From DATGIQ01 sp035295665 (lineage in GTDB: Bacteria; Planctomycetota; Planctomycetia; Gemmatales; Gemmataceae): a DNA stretch of 5,763 nucleotides. The notes under the pieces are model-generated. The model did not search any database. It saw only the letters and a list, made by a program, of their open reading frames with translations, and was not told the origin of the DNA. Location of the stretch: the NCBI GenBank assembly GCA_035295665.1, contig DATGIQ010000673.1:1-5763 (forward strand), written 5' to 3'. The translations under genes and the position numbers were made by a program. Position 1 is the first letter of the stretch. The number at the start of each line of letters is the position of its first letter. Below, piece after piece: positions 1 through 5,347 of the stretch.

Positions 1-670
1 CTCCCATCTTTCGCTCATCGTGAGCCGGATGGTCAACAAGTTCATCACGATTCCAGTGCTCAAAGACCACCGCTCGGCGGGTGTGACGTTGGCCCTCAAA
101 AACATCTCGCATGGCCTCAACAATAATGTCGCCCGCAGCCATCTTTCGAACATCCACCGGATGGATGGGGCCATTAGCGGGCCGAATCAGTGCAACACAT
201 TTATTCCGACGGCTGCGTCCCAGCTGGCGATCCGGCAAAAAGCGACGTTGCACATCCTGGATGGATTGATTGGCGTGTATGAAGGCGGGCCGGGATCGTG
301 GAACTCGACCTGGGCCACCTGGCCACAGCGGTCCCTGTTTTTTGCGACCGATCCGGTGGCGATGGACCACGTTGGCTGGGACATCATCGACGCCAAGCGT
401 GCCCGGGAAGGTTGGCAGCCGGTGGCCAAGATGGGCTTGATCCAGGATACGCCGGCGATGAGGCTGTCCACACGGCTGGCCATGCTGGCATCGTGCGGAC
501 CGGCCGATGCCGCCGCGCTTGCCGTCGCTGGCAGCCACGCCGAAGGAGGCCGACAAACGGAAGCCTTCGATCGCCGCCAACCGGAGCACATCATTCTGGC
601 CAGCATGATTGGCATGGGCGTATTTGACGCTCACCGCATCGAACATCGGCGGATCGACTTGCCTACGTAG
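1..670 (+). CDS. DUF362 domain-containing protein, 3' part only
   Basis: The reading frame is open from base 2 to the TAG at 668-670, with no stop before it, so the gene starts left of the window; the GTG at 20 is probably internal. About 222 residues are visible. Family resemblance comes from the stretch IPVLKDHRSAGVTLALKNISHG (split here as bases about 50-112), the segment LHILDGLIGVYEGGPG (about 251-298), and FFATDPVAMDHVGWDIIDAKR (about 338-400). The ending RQPEHIILASMIGMGVFD (about 575-628) is typical of planctomycete DUF362 proteins. Some DUF362 proteins carry a ferredoxin-like Fe-S segment; the visible part has only two isolated cysteines, so none is present here. The function of these proteins is not settled. 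The stretch about 467-565 is Ala-rich and looks like a lineage-specific insert. The downstream neighbour is a tRNA, so this gene probably ends its transcription unit. Confidence 0.85.
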   Translation, partial: SHLSLIVSRMVNKFITIPVLKDHRSAGVTLALKNISHGLNNNVARSHLSNIHRMDGAISGPNQCNTFIPTAASQLAIRQKATLHILDGLIGVYEGGPGSWNSTWATWPQRSLFFATDPVAMDHVGWDIIDAKRAREGWQPVAKMGLIQDTPAMRLSTRLAMLASCGPADAAALAVAGSHAEGGRQTEAFDRRQPEHIILASMIGMGVFDAHRIEHRRIDLPT

Positions 671-712
671 GGGTGGCAAGGTTTGTGGCAACCGAAAAGC
701 CGTTGCCAACCC
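671..712 (+). terminator. Possible hairpin after the DUF362 gene (weak terminator candidate)
   Basis: TGGCAAC at 686-692 can pair with GTTGCCA at 702-708 (7 bp, 9-nt loop). An alternative left arm, GGGTGGCAA at 671-679, can pair with TTGCCAACCC at 703-712 with one bulged base. It begins directly after the stop codon of the DUF362 gene. There is no T-tract after either form, so it is not a classical intrinsic terminator. The right arm also contains the -35 hexamer proposed for the tRNA promoter. Confidence 0.3.
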
Positions 713-731
713 GTCGGTGTGGAGTTACGAT
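703..731 (+). promoter_or_regulatory. Putative sigma-70-type promoter for tRNA-Gly
   Basis: TTGCCA at 703-708 (5 of 6 matches to TTGACA) is followed by exactly 17 bases and then TACGAT at 726-731 (4 of 6 matches to TATAAT). Transcription would start near 738, giving a leader of about 50 nt before the mature tRNA at 790. This rests on consensus match and position only. Confidence 0.45.
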
Positions 732-789
732 GGCAACAAGAATCAACGGCCAGGATGGACCCGGACACGGCAACATCGTGATCGCTTAG

Positions 790-861
<72 letters not shown>

Positions 862-906
862 CTTGACGCAGGTCTTTTCCACTTTGGCGAGGCCGGAGAT
901 AATCGA

Positions 907-1378
907 ATGGTCCCCGTTCTGGCGCCCGGCCGGTACTACGGCAACCGTCAGCGGAGCCGATCCATTCCGGGTGTCACCCTCGTCGAGAATGCCTACGCGC
1001 CTGCCTTCGTCATTCCCCGACATGCCCACGCCTCCGCGTTCTTTGGCCTCGTTCTGGAAGGCGGGTACCGCGAAGTCTACGGGAGCCATGTTCGAGAGTG
1101 CGGCACCGCTTCACTGCTCTTCCATCCATCCGGCGAGGTTCATTCGGAAACGCATTATGACGTCGTAGTCCGCATTTTCAGCATCGAGCCGACGCAAACG
1201 CTGTTGACCCACATCGGAGAGTATACGCGCAGCCTGGACGGAGCGCCCGCCTCTACCGGGAATTCCGGAATGACGATCCCATCGCACCTCTCGCCATGGA
1301 GGGGATCGCCTTGGAATTGCTGGCCGGCATTTGCCGGAAGGCGTCGAGCCGCACGTCGACTGCACCGCTCTGGCTTCG
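907..1378 (+). pseudogene. AraC-family regulator remnant: N-terminal cupin-like domain only, frameshifted
   Basis: The start at ATG 907 has a GGAG-type ribosome site at 895-898, 8 nt upstream. The first 115 or so residues match the effector-binding half of AraC-type regulators: LAPGRYYG (residues 5-12), IPRHAHASAFFGLVLEGGY (36-54), then LLFHPSGEVHS (70-80), a cupin-like beta barrel. Near base 1240-1250 the coding frame moves from frame 1 to frame 3, where the same family similarity resumes as RLYREFRNDDPIAPLAMEGI, then ALELLAGICRK and finally PLWLR at about 1362-1376. This equals loss of one base, or of 3n+1 bases. Similarity stops there. The two helix-turn-helix motifs of the C-terminal DNA-binding domain (about 100 residues in intact members) are absent, so the product could not act as an AraC regulator. 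The frame-1 reading continues to 1725 but looks like noise. The next sequence is an unrelated hydrolase end. I take this as a true decayed gene, although a sequencing error could explain the single frameshift. Confidence 0.75.
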
Positions 1379-1486
1379 CACAGTGGCCACGCCATCCATT
1401 TGGATCGGCCGGAGCTGGTCGTGCAAGCAATCCGAGAAGTCGTGATGGCAGCACAGGGCAAGAAATCGCGGCAGGTTGCTCCATGA
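1367..1486 (+). pseudogene. Alpha/beta hydrolase C-terminal fragment
   Basis: In frame 2 the bases from about 1367 read ALASHSGHAIHLDRPELV, then VQAIREVVMAAQ, and end at TGA 1484-1486. The pattern SGHxIHLDxPELVxxAIREVV is the hallmark C-terminus of alpha/beta-fold hydrolases. The His in SGH (about base 1385) would be the catalytic-triad histidine, and the following helix is the final one of the fold. Intact members have about 250-280 residues, so only the last 40 or so remain. The nucleophile elbow (GxSxG) and catalytic acid are missing. No start codon with a ribosome site belongs to this frame. The fragment abuts the AraC remnant within about 15 bases, and the exact junction between 1350 and 1385 cannot be fixed by eye. 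It is probably not translated as a useful product. Confidence 0.65.
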
Positions 1487-1653
1487 GCGGGATGGAACGC
1501 TCCGCGAGTCCGGCGCCCCATGCTGTGTACGGTCCAGCGGCCCAAGCACCGACAGGCGCGGTTGAAAGAAACGTCGACCCAGGCCGGGAGCAGGACCAGG
1601 AACTAGAGCACGGACCTTCTCCGCCTTGGATGGCGCAGGACGCAACCGGTAGT
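1487..1653. other. Intergenic stretch between converging units, no gene recognised
   Basis: This stretch separates the plus-strand pseudogene scar from the minus-strand lipoprotein gene. Several frames are open across it on both strands, but the translations are rich in R, P, S and G with no family pattern and no ribosome site. A small dyad, GAGCG at 1485-1489 with CGCTC at 1498-1502, is too weak to call a terminator, and no T-tract follows on either strand. It may be further decayed remains of the AraC or hydrolase genes. Confidence 0.5.
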
Positions 1654-2064
1654 CTAGGATCGAGGGTCGTTCCCGCCGTGCTTAAGCGGCGCCGTTTTCG
1701 GCGCAAATTTTGGATCGATGCGTGACAGAGCAATCCGGGCCGCTTGGCGCACCCTGGCGTCGCGGTCCTTCAGGGCTGTCTGGAGGACAGGGATCGCAGC
1801 TTTGGCTTGCTCGCCGTAATATCCGAGCCCAATCACAGCACTCAACCGGATATCCACTGCCTTGTTCTTGGCGGATTCGATCAGGGCCGGAACAACCCGC
1901 GCCGCGTCCTCCTCTCTGTGTTGTAAGAGCCGAACCGCGACCAGCCGATCCCGCTCTTGGGCCCCCTTCAAGTCGTGGAGCAGCTCGTCGGTGGATTTCT
2001 TTCGGCCACAGCCGCCGCACAGCAGCGCGCAAAGCAACAAGACGGTGCAAGTTTGGACTTTCAT
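1654..2064 (-). CDS. Small HEAT-repeat lipoprotein
   Basis: This gene encodes 136 residues. ATG at 2064-2062 is preceded by GGAGG (plus-strand 2074-2078) with 9 nt spacing, which fixes the start. The N-terminus MKVQTCTVLLLCALLCGGCG is a lipoprotein signal: a short basic start, a hydrophobic core, and a lipid-attachment Cys most likely at residue 19, although the lipobox (LCGG-C) is not ideal and Cys16 is an alternative. Residues about 25-118 are helical and form two to three HEAT/PBS-lyase-like repeats: DRLVAVRLLQ, VVPALIES, VDIRLSAVIGLGYYGEQA, AIPVLQTALKDRDARVRQAA. Such repeats usually serve protein-protein contacts; no catalytic residue is seen. The tail is basic and probably disordered. 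It lies 20 bp downstream of the DUF1559 gene on the same strand and is probably co-transcribed. I infer a membrane-anchored adaptor role; the partner is unknown. Confidence 0.85.
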   Translation of the reverse strand: MKVQTCTVLLLCALLCGGCGRKKSTDELLHDLKGAQERDRLVAVRLLQHREEDAARVVPALIESAKNKAVDIRLSAVIGLGYYGEQAKAAIPVLQTALKDRDARVRQAARIALSRIDPKFAPKTAPLKHGGNDPRS

Positions 2065-2084
2065 CGGTAAATTCCTCCATCGGC

Positions 2085-3104
2085 TCAGAAGGATGACCAG
2101 TCGCCGAGCGCCTCGCCGCCGGCAATGGTGGCGAGATGTTGGTACGTGTAAGGATCGATGTTGCTGGTCAGGAAATGCACCGAGCCGTCGCCAAACAGGA
2201 AGTTCGCCCCTTTCCCCGTGTGCATGCTGTAAAACGTGTCGGGGTCATAGATCGGATAGTCGGCACTGGGCAGGTGCGTCGCGTTGCAGTGGGCCAGGAC
2301 CAGGGCTTCGCCGAAATCCGCATTGTCATAGGCGGGTCCCGGGGGCGGCGCATAGGGAACCGGCGGTTGCGTCGCCATCCAGGCGGGACATCTTCCCCCG
2401 GGCACGGCAGCAGTCCAGGTGCTGGGAGAATGGTTGCTCGAACGCTCGCCGACGAAGATGGTGTTGCTCATACCATCGGTCACATCCGCAATGCGGTAGT
2501 GGCTATTGCGATAAAACAGCCCGTTGCCCGCCGCCCCCAAAGCGCCATTCAAGCCATCGTTGCCATCACCCTGGCCATTTCCGCCGGCATTGTTGAAGCA
2601 TTCCTCCCACCCATTGCAGCCGACATAGTTACTGTATGCCACGGTGACAATGGGGTTGGTGAAGTTGCTGTCGTAAACGCCAAAGTTCTGATGGAGCGGA
2701 TCCGAAGGACATTGGTAAACGGTCAGCGGCATCTGGGATATTGACACGTTTTTTCCGACGCCTACCCCTTGGCCGAAATTGATCTGGTTATAAAGGTTGC
2801 CCTGTTCGATGTAGGGGAGCAAGAACGCCGCCCAACCCCATCCCGGTCCCACGTCATTGTCGGGGGTGCTGTTGCGGTCCCGGTTGCCGTCGATGTAGCC
2901 GGGCGGGAAGGAACTGTTGGCGTCGTGATACGAGTGCAAGGCCAAGCCGATCTGCTTGAGGTTATTGGTGCACTGCGCCCGTTGGGCCGCCTCGCGCACC
3001 TTTTGCACCGCCGGCAGCAGTATGCCGATCAGGACGGCGATGATGGCGATGACCACCAAGAGCTCGATCAGGGTAAAGCCCCGACGAACGGATGAACTTC
3101 TCAT
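2085..3104 (-). CDS. DUF1559 domain protein with prepilin-type N-terminus
   Basis: This gene encodes 339 residues. The frame is open further upstream, but ATG at 3104-3102 is chosen because it starts the prepilin leader MRSSSVRRG and has an AGGGG ribosome-site candidate 6 nt upstream. The leader is followed by FTLIELLVVIAIIAVLIGIL, the type IV prepilin segment, with cleavage expected between Gly9 and Phe10 and Glu at mature position 5 (residue 14). Then come LLPAVQKVREAAQRAQCTNN and LKQIGLALHSYHDANSSFPPG, the signature of DUF1559. The block ITDG-type DVTDGMSNTIFVGER is at 207-221. The processing-associated C-terminal motif is H295...DG306-307 (HTGKGANFLFGDGSVHFL). A Gly/Asn-rich insert lies at about 173-196 and a Pro-rich one at 247-258. 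These proteins are thought to be pseudopilin-like and exported, anchored by the N-terminal helix; the exact role is unknown. It leads a two-gene operon with the HEAT lipoprotein. No clear promoter was found upstream. Confidence 0.95.
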   Translation of the reverse strand: MRSSSVRRGFTLIELLVVIAIIAVLIGILLPAVQKVREAAQRAQCTNNLKQIGLALHSYHDANSSFPPGYIDGNRDRNSTPDNDVGPGWGWAAFLLPYIEQGNLYNQINFGQGVGVGKNVSISQMPLTVYQCPSDPLHQNFGVYDSNFTNPIVTVAYSNYVGCNGWEECFNNAGGNGQGDGNDGLNGALGAAGNGLFYRNSHYRIADVTDGMSNTIFVGERSSNHSPSTWTAAVPGGRCPAWMATQPPVPYAPPPGPAYDNADFGEALVLAHCNATHLPSADYPIYDPDTFYSMHTGKGANFLFGDGSVHFLTSNIDPYTYQHLATIAGGEALGDWSSF

Positions 3105-3271
3105 GGAAGACCCCTTGCCTGGAGAACAGAAGATGACACACCAGGGTGACATCCAGGGCCGGACCAGTCCCCGATCAATTGCACCATGCTCGTGGGACTC
3201 GGCGCGGTCAACGAGCACAAGAGCGTGGCAGTGCATCTTGAACGATGGTAGGCGGCCTCAGAGGAGCTGGC
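3105..3271. other. Gap upstream of the DUF1559 operon, no gene
   Basis: These 167 bp must carry the promoter of the minus-strand DUF1559 operon unless it is read through from the small His/Cys gene. The best minus-strand -35 candidate, TTGACC, has only a poor -10 (CATGGT) at 17-bp spacing, so I do not call a promoter. The DUF1559 frame stays open through most of the gap, but the translation lacks any family pattern. I see no terminator hairpin with a T-tract after the gene at 3272. Confidence 0.4.
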
Positions 3272-3622
3272 TTACAAAGGCGGGCCACGAGAGTGCGTGG
3301 CCGTCTCCAACGGATAGGGCCGGATAAGGGCTAGCGGAGAAAGTGCATCCTCGTTCACCGGAGTGATTGCTGTCAGCGACAGCGGAGCGGCTGGCATCGG
3401 GGCGAGGCTCAGGATAGTGCATAAAACGCAGGCTTCGTCCTCGTGGTCGTCATCAACCTGGCCCGCCGTCCAGGATGACGCCTCGGTGTGCACGGCAAGC
3501 GCCGGCTTTCCTGGCCCGCATTCCGCGGTGTGGTGATGCAACACCGCGGCGAAGACGTGGACCACGAGATAGGTGGCCAGTGCTACGGCAGAAACCAGTG
3601 GACCACGCAGGAACGACTGCAT
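3272..3622 (-). CDS. Small His/Cys-containing membrane or exported protein (DUF2946-like architecture)
   Basis: This gene encodes 116 residues. ATG at 3622-3620 is preferred over the adjoining in-frame TTG, with GGAG five bases upstream. Residues about 8-28 form one hydrophobic segment (LVSAVALATYLVVHVFAAVL), a signal peptide or membrane anchor, followed at once by HHH (29-31) and Cys35. A short acidic stretch DDDHEDEACVLC (57-68) then gives a CxxC motif (Cys65, Cys68) next to His60. A second hydrophobic run, LSLAPMPAAPLSL, follows, and the protein ends in SRGPPL. This order (anchor, His-rich part, CxxC, apolar Pro/Leu part, RGPP-like end) recalls DUF2946-type proteins found with metal, mainly copper, genes. 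The resemblance is architectural, so metal binding is an inference. It is a single-gene unit with its own promoter and a dyad placed like an operator, which suggests tight, condition-dependent expression. Confidence 0.7.
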   Translation of the reverse strand: MQSFLRGPLVSAVALATYLVVHVFAAVLHHHTAECGPGKPALAVHTEASSWTAGQVDDDHEDEACVLCTILSLAPMPAAPLSLTAITPVNEDALSPLALIRPYPLETATHSRGPPL

Positions 3623-3665
3623 CAAAACTCCGATCGCTCCTCGCAGGCCAACTCATGGCCGTGCG

Positions 3666-3689
3666 ACCAAAGGCTCCCCGAGCCTTGGT
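3666..3689 (-). promoter_or_regulatory. Leader hairpin upstream of the small His/Cys gene
   Basis: On the minus strand, ACCAAGGCTC (3689-3680) can pair with GAGCCTTTGGT (3676-3666) around a GGG loop: 10 base pairs with one bulged base. It would lie in the 5' leader of the transcript from the promoter at 3708-3736, about 45-65 nt before the start codon. No T-tract follows, so it is not an intrinsic terminator as it stands. Its first arm shares the ACCAA of the neighbouring dyad. It could stabilise the leader or form part of a switch. Confidence 0.5.
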
Positions 3690-3707
3690 ATAACTACGTG
3701 ATACCAA
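3685..3707. promoter_or_regulatory. Putative repressor operator: 23-bp dyad
   Basis: On the plus strand TTGGTAT (3685-3691) and ATACCAA (3701-3707) are perfect inverted repeats. Inside them AC (3693-3694) and GT (3698-3699) also match, so 9 of 11 positions per half are symmetric about base 3696. The dyad begins directly after the proposed -10 box (3708-3713) and so covers the expected start point near 3701, the classic position for a repressor site. No regulator gene for it is visible in the window, and I cannot name the binding family. Confidence 0.55.
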
Positions 3708-3736
3708 AGTTTAGCCAGGCCGTTTTGCATCGTCAA
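3708..3736 (-). promoter_or_regulatory. Putative sigma-70-type promoter of the small His/Cys gene
   Basis: Read on the minus strand: TTGACG (3736-3731, 5 of 6 consensus matches), a 17-base spacer (3730-3714), then TAAACT (3713-3708, 4 of 6 matches). The expected start is near 3701, about 80 bases before the ATG. It sits between the end of the methyltransferase gene and the small gene, and is followed at once by the 23-bp dyad. Confidence 0.55.
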
Positions 3737-3773
3737 GAGGACTCGAGAACAAGTTTCACGGACTGGACCTGGC

Positions 3774-4388
3774 TCACGTCCCTCGCCGGATCACCGCGAA
3801 CCAGCCTTTGGGCCCGCCTGGACTGAACGCGAACTCTTGCGGATTCGCGATAACGTCGATCTGGACGGCTTCGATCGATTCGATGACCCATCCATCGGCG
3901 AAGGCAGCGCGTAAATCCTGCTTCGAGACGCGGCGCGGGCCCTGCGTCCCGGGTTCTTCGTCGCTGAAACACATGAGAAACAACGTGCCGCCCGTTCTCA
4001 GGACGGTCGCCAAGCCTGCGACATACCGCTTCCGGTCGTCATCGGAAAAAACATGGAAGAGGCCGCTGTCGAGGACGTGGTCGAACCGTTCCCCCCAGTC
4101 CTGGAGGGTCAAGGCGTCTTTCACAAGAAATGTTACCGCCAATCCTCGCTGGACAGCTTTGTCCCGCGCGCGCTGAATGACGACCTCAAGAAAGTCGATG
4201 CCCGTGACCTTGCAGCCGCGCGCGGCGAAGTAGAGCGATGTTTCTCCGGTTCCACATCCCGCATCGAGGACCGAGCCCTGGATGCGATCGGCCACTGCGA
4301 GGAAGGCCTTCTGCGGCCGGCCGATGTCCCACGGGGCCTGGCCTGCGTAGAGGGCCTCAAAAGTCGATCGGTTGGGTATGGCAGTCAT
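3774..4388 (-). CDS. Class I SAM-dependent methyltransferase
   Basis: This gene encodes 204 residues. An upstream in-frame ATG exists at 4412, but ATG 4388-4386 has a perfect GGAGG (plus-strand 4395-4399) six bases upstream and is the start chosen. The fold is a Rossmann-like methyltransferase. Motif I is VLDAGCGTGE (40-49), the SAM-binding glycine loop; Asp65 in VTGIDF ends strand 2 and would hold the ribose. Asp91 in VKDALTL would contact the adenine. The post-II strand is FDHVLDSGLFHVFSDDDR (102-119). The C-terminal part runs GGTLFLMCFSDEEPG, then RRVSKQDLRAAFADGW. The N-terminal LYAGQAPWDIGRPQ is typical of thiopurine/tellurite-type small-molecule methyltransferases and their many unassigned relatives. 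The length is normal and the protein complete, soluble and probably cytoplasmic. The acceptor substrate cannot be read from sequence. It is monocistronic, divergent from the gene at 4624. Confidence 0.92.
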   Translation of the reverse strand: MTAIPNRSTFEALYAGQAPWDIGRPQKAFLAVADRIQGSVLDAGCGTGETSLYFAARGCKVTGIDFLEVVIQRARDKAVQRGLAVTFLVKDALTLQDWGERFDHVLDSGLFHVFSDDDRKRYVAGLATVLRTGGTLFLMCFSDEEPGTQGPRRVSKQDLRAAFADGWVIESIEAVQIDVIANPQEFAFSPGGPKGWFAVIRRGT

Positions 4389-4623
4389 GGTGGGCCTCCG
4401 GTTCAAATTCATTGCTTCGGTTATCCTACCAGAAGGCGGATTGGCCGCATGGGGTCGCGCTGGTTCGACCCGTAAATCGTTCCTCTCATCTTTGCATCAT
4501 CAGCTCTGCCGTTCCGCCTTGCATCCTGTTGCCACGCTTCTTCCGTATCGATACGCTCACTCTTTGGAGGCAGTTTCCATCGGAACGCCATTGTCCGCGG
4601 CAGATCCAGGAGGCGAAGAGGCG
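4389..4623. other. Divergent intergenic region (235 bp)
   Basis: This region separates the minus-strand methyltransferase from the plus-strand secreted-protein gene and should carry both promoters. For the methyltransferase, TAGGAT (minus strand, plus positions 4423-4428) could be a -10, but no good -35 lies at the right distance. A 10-bp perfect palindrome GTATCGATAC lies at 4545-4554, about 70 bp before the GTG start at 4624; it may be chance. Frames here are open on the plus strand, but their translation has no family pattern. Confidence 0.35.
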
Positions 4624-5250
4624 GTGAAAACGGTGATGGCGTGCTGGATAGTGGTCGGGTTGGCGCTGCTTGGTCTCCCAGCGCGGGCCGATCCCGCGGA
4701 GCCGCGCGACCTCCCGGTGCATCTGGCTCAGGCTAACGACGGCGGCCCGTATACCTTCGTCCGGGCCAAATTCAGAATCGATTGGCTCTATCGTCAACCC
4801 ATTGCCGGTGTCGGAACGGAAGCGGATTCGGCCGAAGCTTCGTTGCGAAACGTGTTCGGTGCGGCCGCCGGCTGGATTGATCGGCCCGTGAGCGAGGAAG
4901 ACCTGGCCTCCCTGCTCATGCGGATGATGCCCCGGATTGCCGTGAGGCGGGAAACGGCGGAGATTGGCCTGCTGAAGATTGTGCCGGCCGCCCTCGGAGG
5001 CGATCAGGCAGCGAGCCGGGAATCGCTGCGGCGCACCAAAGATCCAGCGGCGCGCACCGATTACTACATCCAATTGATCTGCAGACATGGGGAGCGTGGC
5101 GGAACCCCCTCCGGGGGCCGCAAGAAGGACGACCACGAGGGCACACCGCGAGTAGGTTGGACCGGCAATCCCTGTTGGCATGCCGCCCTGATGCCATGCT
5201 CTGTCCGTGCGCTCGAGCTTTTTGACCTCTCCTTTCGACAGGAAGCATAG
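4624..5250 (+). CDS. Secreted or membrane-anchored hypothetical protein
   Basis: I do not recognise this family. GTG at 4624 is chosen because AGGAGG lies at 4608-4613, ten bases upstream, and because it yields a proper signal peptide: MKTVMACWIVVGLALLGLPARADP, with cleavage likely after ARA (residue 22). The product is 208 residues. Residues about 40-155 have a normal coding composition, with two predicted helical stretches (EEDLASLLMRMMPRI at 91-105 and TAEIGLLKIVPAAL at 111-124) and an aromatic patch TDYYIQLI. From about residue 156 the character changes: Gly, Lys, Asp and Trp rise, cysteines appear (184, 192), and no order is apparent. This fits a disordered tail or a frameshift near base 5090, where a GC-rich hairpin sits. 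No catalytic motif is seen. The antisense frame is also open but has shadow-like composition. An extracytoplasmic location is inferred from the signal peptide alone. Confidence 0.6.
   Translation: MKTVMACWIVVGLALLGLPARADPAEPRDLPVHLAQANDGGPYTFVRAKFRIDWLYRQPIAGVGTEADSAEASLRNVFGAAAGWIDRPVSEEDLASLLMRMMPRIAVRRETAEIGLLKIVPAALGGDQAASRESLRRTKDPAARTDYYIQLICRHGERGGTPSGGRKKDDHEGTPRVGWTGNPCWHAALMPCSVRALELFDLSFRQEA
5099..5121. repeat. GC-rich inverted repeat inside the secreted-protein gene
   Basis: GCGG (5099-5102) and CCCCC (5105-5109) can pair with CCGC (5118-5121) and GGGGG (5113-5117) around a TCC loop; AA at 5103-5104 is bulged. It coincides with the point where the protein's composition changes. 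No T-tract follows on either strand, so it is not called a terminator. Confidence 0.4.
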
Positions 5251-5347
5251 CGCGCGGCGATTCTCCGCTTGCCGAATTGGTAGCCTGGTCGGCAGCGTGT
5301 TGCCAGGTGCCCGGCCGGAGATCGATCCAAGCGAAGGAGGTCCCACG
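5251..5347 (+). promoter_or_regulatory. Short gap with strong ribosome binding site before the reductase gene
   Basis: AAGGAGG at 5334-5340 is a near-perfect anti-16S match seven bases before TTG 5348 and decides the reductase start. Further upstream an imperfect hairpin (CCTGG about 5285 with CCAGG about 5305) is present. I find no convincing -35/-10 pair. Confidence 0.6.

Noticed and set aside
1378..1725. Continuation of the AraC start frame to 1725 as an intact 272-residue protein
   Set aside because: After about residue 116 the frame-1 translation loses all similarity, while frames 3 and 2 carry the homologous segments. The apparent length is an accident of few stops at high GC.
1111..1733. 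Three overlapping minus-strand open frames across the AraC/hydrolase region
   Set aside because: They are Arg/Pro/Ser-rich shadows with no family match, whereas the plus strand shows clear AraC and hydrolase segments.
1862..2744. Plus-strand frames opposite the lipoprotein and DUF1559 genes
   Set aside because: They are antisense shadows of two well-supported minus-strand genes.
3105..3236. A 44-residue N-terminal extension of the DUF1559 protein
   Set aside because: It would bury the prepilin leader, which must be near the N-terminus. The ATG at 3104 gives the normal leader length and has its own ribosome site.
4389..4412. An upstream ATG at 4412 as the methyltransferase start
   Set aside because: That start would place the excellent GGAGG inside the gene; the ATG at 4388 is six bases after it and begins the conserved part.
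4744..4780. DUF4159 assignment from the YTFVRAKF segment of the secreted protein
   Set aside because: Only a handful of residues recall the opening of that domain, and the later conserved blocks I would expect are missing.
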